Origin: Victivallales bacterium
Lineage (GTDB): Bacteria > Verrucomicrobiota > Lentisphaeria > Oligosphaerales > Oligosphaeraceae
Direction of reading: 5' to 3'
DNA: 7,785 nt
NCBI GenBank assembly: GCA_017538465.1
Contig: JAFYIW010000031.1
Location: 1-7,785, forward strand
Positions 4,682 to 7,785 of this stretch are shown in pieces (positions within the stretch are counted from its first letter, which is position 1; every line of letters begins with the position of its first letter). The notes under the pieces were generated by a model. That model searched no databases and was not told where the DNA came from. It saw only the letters and a program-made list of their open reading frames with translations. The position numbers and the translations under genes were made by a program.

Positions 4682-6175
4682 TCAGCAACTCCAATTCGTC
4701 AGAAACTCATGGTCCGGAAAGGCGCGTTCCGGCAGGAGACGCAGATAAGCCTCCTCCTCCAGCACCTGGCGGGCGACCAGGAAGGAGCTCAGCATCGTCC
4801 CCACCACTCCAGGCGTGAAGGCATTCTCGCCAATGCCATAGAAATTGCGGACAGGCAGACGCCCCATCAGGCGTGGATTGCCCACCCGCATTCGCACTCC
4901 GTAGGCGCCACGTCCGGGCGGAATAAAACGGGCGTAGGTGTGCGGAGTGGCAGAGGCGATGACCTGGACTTTGCCGCGCATCTCCGGCAGGGCCTCGTAA
5001 AAATGCGCCAGGACGACCTGCGCCATGGCATCCTTCTCCTCCCGGGAGGGACGGGTCACGGCCGGCGGGGCCGGCGCGGGCGCCAGCAGAATCAGAGACT
5101 GCACCGGCGTGCCATCCAGCCTGGTCTCCTGACTAAAGACGCATCCCGTACTCAGGAACGCTTCCTTTGGCCCAGACGGATTTATGATTTTATTGAAATC
5201 GAGGTCGCGCAGATAGGAGGCCAGATGCGGCCTCGTCCGGCATTGCGCGTCAACGGTGGCGAAGATGGTGAAAAAGCCGCAGGTGTCCGGCAGATTTGCC
5301 GTCAAACGCTGAAAGCCACGGCGGTTTTCGGGAGGCAGCAGCGGCACGATTTCGGCGGGATGCAACGAGGAGAAGAGGTCATCAAAGGCCATGTCAGTCC
5401 CATCGGAGAGCGCCGCATGATGGCATTGCCCCCTGGCATCCAGACTCTGGAAAGCGACAACTCGTGTGGACGTGCGTATCTCCACCCCCAGGCGCTCCAG
5501 TTCCCGCCGGAAATTTCGGACCAGCGCCTCCCCGCCATGCCTCAGGCGAATCATCTCTTCCTCGAAGCCATAGCTCACCCGAAAATGACGGGCGGCGGGC
5601 ACCTCGGCCGGCAGACCGCCATGATAGAGGGCCGTCGAGGCCAACGCGCAGGAAAGCTCCGGTGACATCCCCAGCCGTCTCAAGAGCATGCCCAGGGGAA
5701 GCTGGTCCAATTCGCTGAATGCCGTCATCGGGTCTTCCATCCCGACGCGCAGGTCGAACATCGGCGTACGGCGAAGCACCTCCGTTTCCAGCGACTGATA
5801 TTTTCGCAAGGCATCCTGTTCACGGGGGAATTCCCGCGCAAGGTAGTCATAGAACGCTCCCCGTCCCCGGTTTGGGAAAGCGAGCTCATGGCCATCCGGC
5901 AGTCTAAGCGACCACGGAAAGGACTCTGCCACGACATCCTCCTCCGCTCCCAAGACGGCCAGCATCTGCCCCAGAATGCCGACCAGGCTGCTGGTGAAAT
6001 GCAACCCGGTATCAAACGGAATGCCCTGACGGTGAAAACGCGCCAGCCGGCCGCCAATCTCGGCTTGCCTCTCCAATACTGTGACCCGCCGGCCGGCCTT
6101 GGCCAGCAGAAGCGCCATGGAGAGGCCGCCGACGCCTGCGCCAAGCACCAGCGAATGGATTGGGGAATCAGCCAC
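4682..6175 (-). CDS. FAD-dependent oxidoreductase, phytoene dehydrogenase / carotenoid isomerase-like
   Basis: The predicted protein has 497 residues, typical of the CrtI/CrtISO/retinol-saturase group. The N-terminal FAD-binding strand-turn-helix reads VLGAGVGGL (10-18) and ends in the ribose-binding Glu35 of VLER, then GGR (41-43). A middle segment (HGGEALVRNF, 213-222, then GVEIRTSTRVV) matches the second conserved block. The C-terminal FAD motif is GIGENAFTPGVVGT (447-460), where carotenoid-type enzymes have their PGxGxxG block. Such enzymes desaturate, saturate or isomerise conjugated isoprenoid or acyl chains, usually at the membrane surface. No transmembrane segment is obvious. The start is a GTG at 6175, without a strong Shine-Dalgarno, 18 nt after the RsmB-like stop; placing Met here gives the usual short lead to the dinucleotide motif. 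No phytoene synthase or other isoprenoid gene is nearby, while a ketosynthase follows after 3 nt, so an acyl or polyene substrate is more likely than phytoene. The family is clear; the substrate is inferred. Confidence 0.85.
   Translation of the reverse strand: MADSPIHSLVLGAGVGGLSMALLLAKAGRRVTVLERQAEIGGRLARFHRQGIPFDTGLHFTSSLVGILGQMLAVLGAEEDVVAESFPWSLRLPDGHELAFPNRGRGAFYDYLAREFPREQDALRKYQSLETEVLRRTPMFDLRVGMEDPMTAFSELDQLPLGMLLRRLGMSPELSCALASTALYHGGLPAEVPAARHFRVSYGFEEEMIRLRHGGEALVRNFRRELERLGVEIRTSTRVVAFQSLDARGQCHHAALSDGTDMAFDDLFSSLHPAEIVPLLPPENRRGFQRLTANLPDTCGFFTIFATVDAQCRTRPHLASYLRDLDFNKIINPSGPKEAFLSTGCVFSQETRLDGTPVQSLILLAPAPAPPAVTRPSREEKDAMAQVVLAHFYEALPEMRGKVQVIASATPHTYARFIPPGRGAYGVRMRVGNPRLMGRLPVRNFYGIGENAFTPGVVGTMLSSFLVARQVLEEEAYLRLLPERAFPDHEFLTNWSC
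4689..4692 (-). promoter_or_regulatory. Shine-Dalgarno of the ketosynthase inside the FAD enzyme's last codons
   Basis: GGAG on the minus strand lies 10 nt before the ketosynthase ATG (4676-4678) and inside the final codons of the oxidoreductase gene. This supports the chosen start and co-translation of the two genes from one message. Confidence 0.5.
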
Positions 6176-6193
6176 TGGAAACAGGGGAAAGAA

Positions 6194-7600
6194 TCATTGG
6201 ACTCTTCGGCGGGTGAATTTCGCCGTGAACATCGCGTCGCAGTCGCCCTGCCATGGCCAGATCTGCGTCATGCCGTCGGACTCCGTGCCGTCCAGAGGAT
6301 TCACATGCCGCGCCAGGATGAATTCCGGATGGCTTTCCAGGAAGGACCCGACGATGCCCTGGTTCTCGGCGCGGAACATGGAGCACGTCGAATAGACCAG
6401 CGTTCCCCCGGGCTTCACCGCCAGCGCGGCGGCATCCAGGAGCTGCCTCTGAAGCGCGTTGAATTCATTCAGAGACTCTGGACGCGAATTCCAGCGTCCG
6501 TCTGGCGCACGCCGCCAGGTTCCGGAACAGGAGCATGGGGTGTCCACGAGCACGCCGTCATAGCGGTCGCGCGGGACCTCCTTGGCGACGCCTTTCCAGA
6601 CGCGGGTGCGGATATTGTTGAAGTGGTCGCGGCGGGCGCGCAGACGCAGCTCGTCCAGTTTGAACTCCCGCAGGTCACTGGCATCCACGCTTCCGCGGTT
6701 GTGCATGAGATACGCGAGGTGGAGCGCCTTGCCGCCTCCGCCGGCGCAGGCGTCCCACCACTGTTCGCCGGGCTTTGGCGCACAGACGAAGGCGACGCAC
6801 TGGGAAGCCAGGTCCTGGATTTCGAATCTGCCGTCCTGGAAGGCGGGGAGCGCACGGAGATTCGTCCCCGCATGGCGGATGCAGAGCGCTCCGCGCAGGT
6901 GGCTGTGGACGATGGGATGCACGGCGTCCTCGCTTTCCCTTTCGATTTCGGCCCGGAGGCGATCCTGGTCGGTGACCTGGGCACGGATCCAGACGGGCGG
7001 ACGCTGCTGCATCCACTCGATCAGCTTCCTGTAGTCCACCTCTTCCTCTGGCGCGAGGAGTTCGGGGACCCATTCGGGCAGCAGTTCCTCCAGCGTCAGG
7101 GGCGGCATGTCACGCTTCGCCTTCTGGAAGAACGGCCGCAGGTAGCGGCGGCGGGCGGCGATCGGGGTGTCCGTCGGGACATCCTCGAAGAACTCCGGGT
7201 AGAGTCCGGCCTCGCGGAGCCAATACATCACTGACGGCGGGAGGTCGAAGCGGTTTTCCAGCAGCCAGGCGGCGGAAAGGACGCCGTTCCAGTCGGCGAC
7301 ATGCAGGGGCGCCTCTGACACGCCGTCCTCCATCGCCTTGAGAAAATACTGCGGGGCCAGCTTGCGGAGCCATCCCCACCAGCGCAACACGGAGAAGAGA
7401 GTTTCGCCGATGATGCGGCGGTCGCGGCTGCCAAGCTGATGATTGGCGGCGAAGAGGTCGCGCAGACAACGGTCGGCGGGAATGTGCTCCAGCATCGACC
7501 GCAACAGCGCCTGCAGGATGAACTGCGAGGTCGTGCGGGCCTGGGTGACGACCCGTGTGGCCGCCATTGGGCGGACGCTCTTTTTTTCAGTCGGTTTCAT
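6194..7600 (-). CDS. RsmB/NOP-family RNA (cytosine-C5) methyltransferase
   Basis: The predicted protein has 468 residues, somewhat longer than the about 430 of E. coli RsmB. This family methylates C5 of a cytosine in rRNA (C967 of 16S rRNA for RsmB) using S-adenosylmethionine. The N-terminal 80 or so residues look like the helical NusB-like RNA-binding domain (LGSRDRRIIGETLFSVLRWW, 56-75). PPVWIRAQV (201-209) marks the start of the linker domain. The methyltransferase core has SAM motif I DACAGGGGK (283-291), an acidic residue at Asp309, motif IV DTPCSCSGTWRR (353-364) with Cys356, and motif VI STCS with the catalytic Cys406. Both cysteines are present. Motif I has GGGG in place of the usual APGG, and motif IV has an additional Cys358. 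The ATG at 7600 lacks a good Shine-Dalgarno; an in-frame ATG at 7567 is possible. The downstream cassette probably shares its transcript. The choice of RsmB over a related paralogue rests on the N-terminal domain. Confidence 0.87.
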   Translation of the reverse strand: MKPTEKKSVRPMAATRVVTQARTTSQFILQALLRSMLEHIPADRCLRDLFAANHQLGSRDRRIIGETLFSVLRWWGWLRKLAPQYFLKAMEDGVSEAPLHVADWNGVLSAAWLLENRFDLPPSVMYWLREAGLYPEFFEDVPTDTPIAARRRYLRPFFQKAKRDMPPLTLEELLPEWVPELLAPEEEVDYRKLIEWMQQRPPVWIRAQVTDQDRLRAEIERESEDAVHPIVHSHLRGALCIRHAGTNLRALPAFQDGRFEIQDLASQCVAFVCAPKPGEQWWDACAGGGGKALHLAYLMHNRGSVDASDLREFKLDELRLRARRDHFNNIRTRVWKGVAKEVPRDRYDGVLVDTPCSCSGTWRRAPDGRWNSRPESLNEFNALQRQLLDAAALAVKPGGTLVYSTCSMFRAENQGIVGSFLESHPEFILARHVNPLDGTESDGMTQIWPWQGDCDAMFTAKFTRRRVQ

Positions 7601-7615
7601 GGAAAAATCGTAATG

Positions 7616-7635
7616 CTCGCTCGCACGCGAGCGAG
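7616..7635. repeat. Near-perfect 20-bp palindrome before the methyltransferase gene
   Basis: CTCGCTCGC (7616-7624) and GCGAGCGAG (7627-7635) are perfect nine-base inverted copies separated by AC. On the minus strand a T-run (five T) begins only after nine more bases, and the ATG at 7600 follows directly, so an intrinsic terminator is a poor fit. A dimeric regulator operator, or an mRNA hairpin near the ribosome-binding region, are the other readings. The two-base spacer is too short to be a comfortable RNA loop, which favours a DNA-level palindrome or a hairpin with the inner pairs open. Confidence 0.55.
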
Positions 7636-7651
7636 AACCAGCGGCTTGATG

Positions 7652-7701
7652 CCTAAGGGGTTCTGTGTTCGGGCGAGAGCCCCGAATCCTAGGGGGTTCT
7701 G
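7652..7701. repeat. Pair of direct 14-mers flanking a hairpin
   Basis: CCTAAGGGGTTCTG (7652-7665) and CCTAGGGGGTTCTG (7688-7701) differ at one base and start 36 bp apart. Between them TTCGGG (7668-7673) and CCCGAA (7681-7686) can form a stem. The arrangement may be a binding-site pair or a degenerate extragenic repeat; two copies are too few to name a repeat family. Confidence 0.4.
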
Positions 7702-7725
7702 GGCACCCGCATTTTTGCGCGGTGG

Positions 7726-7785
7726 TTATGCCTGGCTGGCGCTCTGCACCGTGTTGTACAGCAGCATGGTGATGGTCATGGGACC
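7726..7785 (-). CDS. FolD C-terminus (partial; methylenetetrahydrofolate dehydrogenase/cyclohydrolase)
   Basis: Only the last 19 codons and a TAA stop (7726-7728) lie in the window; the gene continues off the right edge. The readable end is GPMTITMLLYNTVQSASQA. The GPMT motif followed by a hydrophobic helix ending in a polar residue, Asn-Thr, is the characteristic C-terminal end of FolD, where the GVGPMT loop closes the NADP-binding Rossmann domain. FolD interconverts methylene-, methenyl- and formyl-tetrahydrofolate in the cytoplasm. The fragment ends 125 nt before the methyltransferase start on the same strand. The motif is distinctive, but only a short stretch is visible, so the call is strong on family and silent on whether the rest of the gene is intact. 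Confidence 0.8.
   Translation of the reverse strand, partial: GPMTITMLLYNTVQSASQA

Larger units (their letters stand above)
7601..7725. other. Spacer between folD and the rRNA methyltransferase gene
   Basis: These 125 nt separate the FolD stop from the RsmB-like start. They hold the palindrome at 7616-7635, the paired 14-mers at 7652-7701, a TTCGGG/CCCGAA hairpin (7668-7673 with 7681-7686) and a weak four-pair CGCA/TGCG stem near 7709-7720. No convincing promoter or U-tailed terminator was found, so it cannot be said whether the run is transcribed with folD or separately. Confidence 0.45.

Noticed and set aside
3803..5665. Plus-strand open frame of about 620 codons
   Set aside because: It is antisense to the ketosynthase and FAD oxidoreductase, both with complete family motifs; its translation is rich in Arg, Gln and Gly with no domain.
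3142..6175. Housekeeping fatty-acid (fab) cluster
   Set aside because: There is no fabD, fabG, fabH, plsX or rpmF around the acp. A carotenoid-type oxidoreductase and a variant KAS gate point to a specialised role.
4682..6175. Carotenoid biosynthesis locus with a true phytoene desaturase
   Set aside because: No phytoene synthase, cyclase or prenyl transferase gene is in the window, and the adjacent genes act on ACP-bound chains. The family alone does not prove the substrate.
5888..7234. Plus-strand open frame of about 448 codons
   Set aside because: It lies opposite the FAD oxidoreductase N-terminus and most of the RsmB-like gene and shows no family signal; it is a composition shadow.
1..7785. 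CRISPR array, insertion sequence or prophage remnant
   Set aside because: I found no regularly spaced repeats, transposase or integrase motifs, or terminal inverted repeats with target duplications.

Overview
The window is a gene-dense, GC-rich bacterial segment. Every gene I can support is on the minus strand, so transcription runs from high to low coordinates. In that order they are: the last 19 codons of folD (at the right edge, unfinished), an RsmB/NOP-family rRNA methyltransferase, a phytoene-dehydrogenase-like FAD oxidoreductase, a FabF-like beta-ketoacyl-ACP synthase, an acyl carrier protein, a PlsC-type acyltransferase, a clan GH-A glycoside hydrolase and an MTA/SAH-nucleosidase-like protein. 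The long plus-strand open frames are antisense shadows of these genes.

Region by region: 7726-7785 is the FolD C-terminus. 7601-7725 is a short spacer with a near-perfect 20-bp palindrome and two near-identical 14-mers. 2394-7600 is a tightly packed run of five genes with gaps of 18, 3 and 7 nt and then an overlap of up to 59 nt, so it looks like one transcription unit. An 89-nt spacer follows, with a good sigma-70-like promoter and a Shine-Dalgarno, and then a second short unit (glycoside hydrolase and nucleosidase, 12 nt apart). Positions 1-264 hold no convincing gene but contain several hairpins.

The most interesting part is the cassette of FAD oxidoreductase, ketosynthase, free-standing ACP and membrane acyltransferase. 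In principle these cover chain extension on an ACP, redox modification (desaturation, saturation or isomerisation) of an acyl or polyene chain, and transfer of the chain to a membrane acceptor. Ketoreductase and dehydratase genes are absent from the window, so the cassette either borrows housekeeping fatty-acid enzymes or is a satellite of a larger locus. The ketosynthase keeps its catalytic residues but has an altered substrate-gate loop, which argues against plain housekeeping FabF. The product cannot be told from sequence alone.

The organism is a bacterium. The mixture of a cytoplasmic-looking GH-A hydrolase, a lipid/polyene-type cassette and high GC would suit a Verrucomicrobiota/Lentisphaerota-like or other environmental Gram-negative lineage, but this is a weak inference because the window has no phylogenetic marker strong enough to read by eye.
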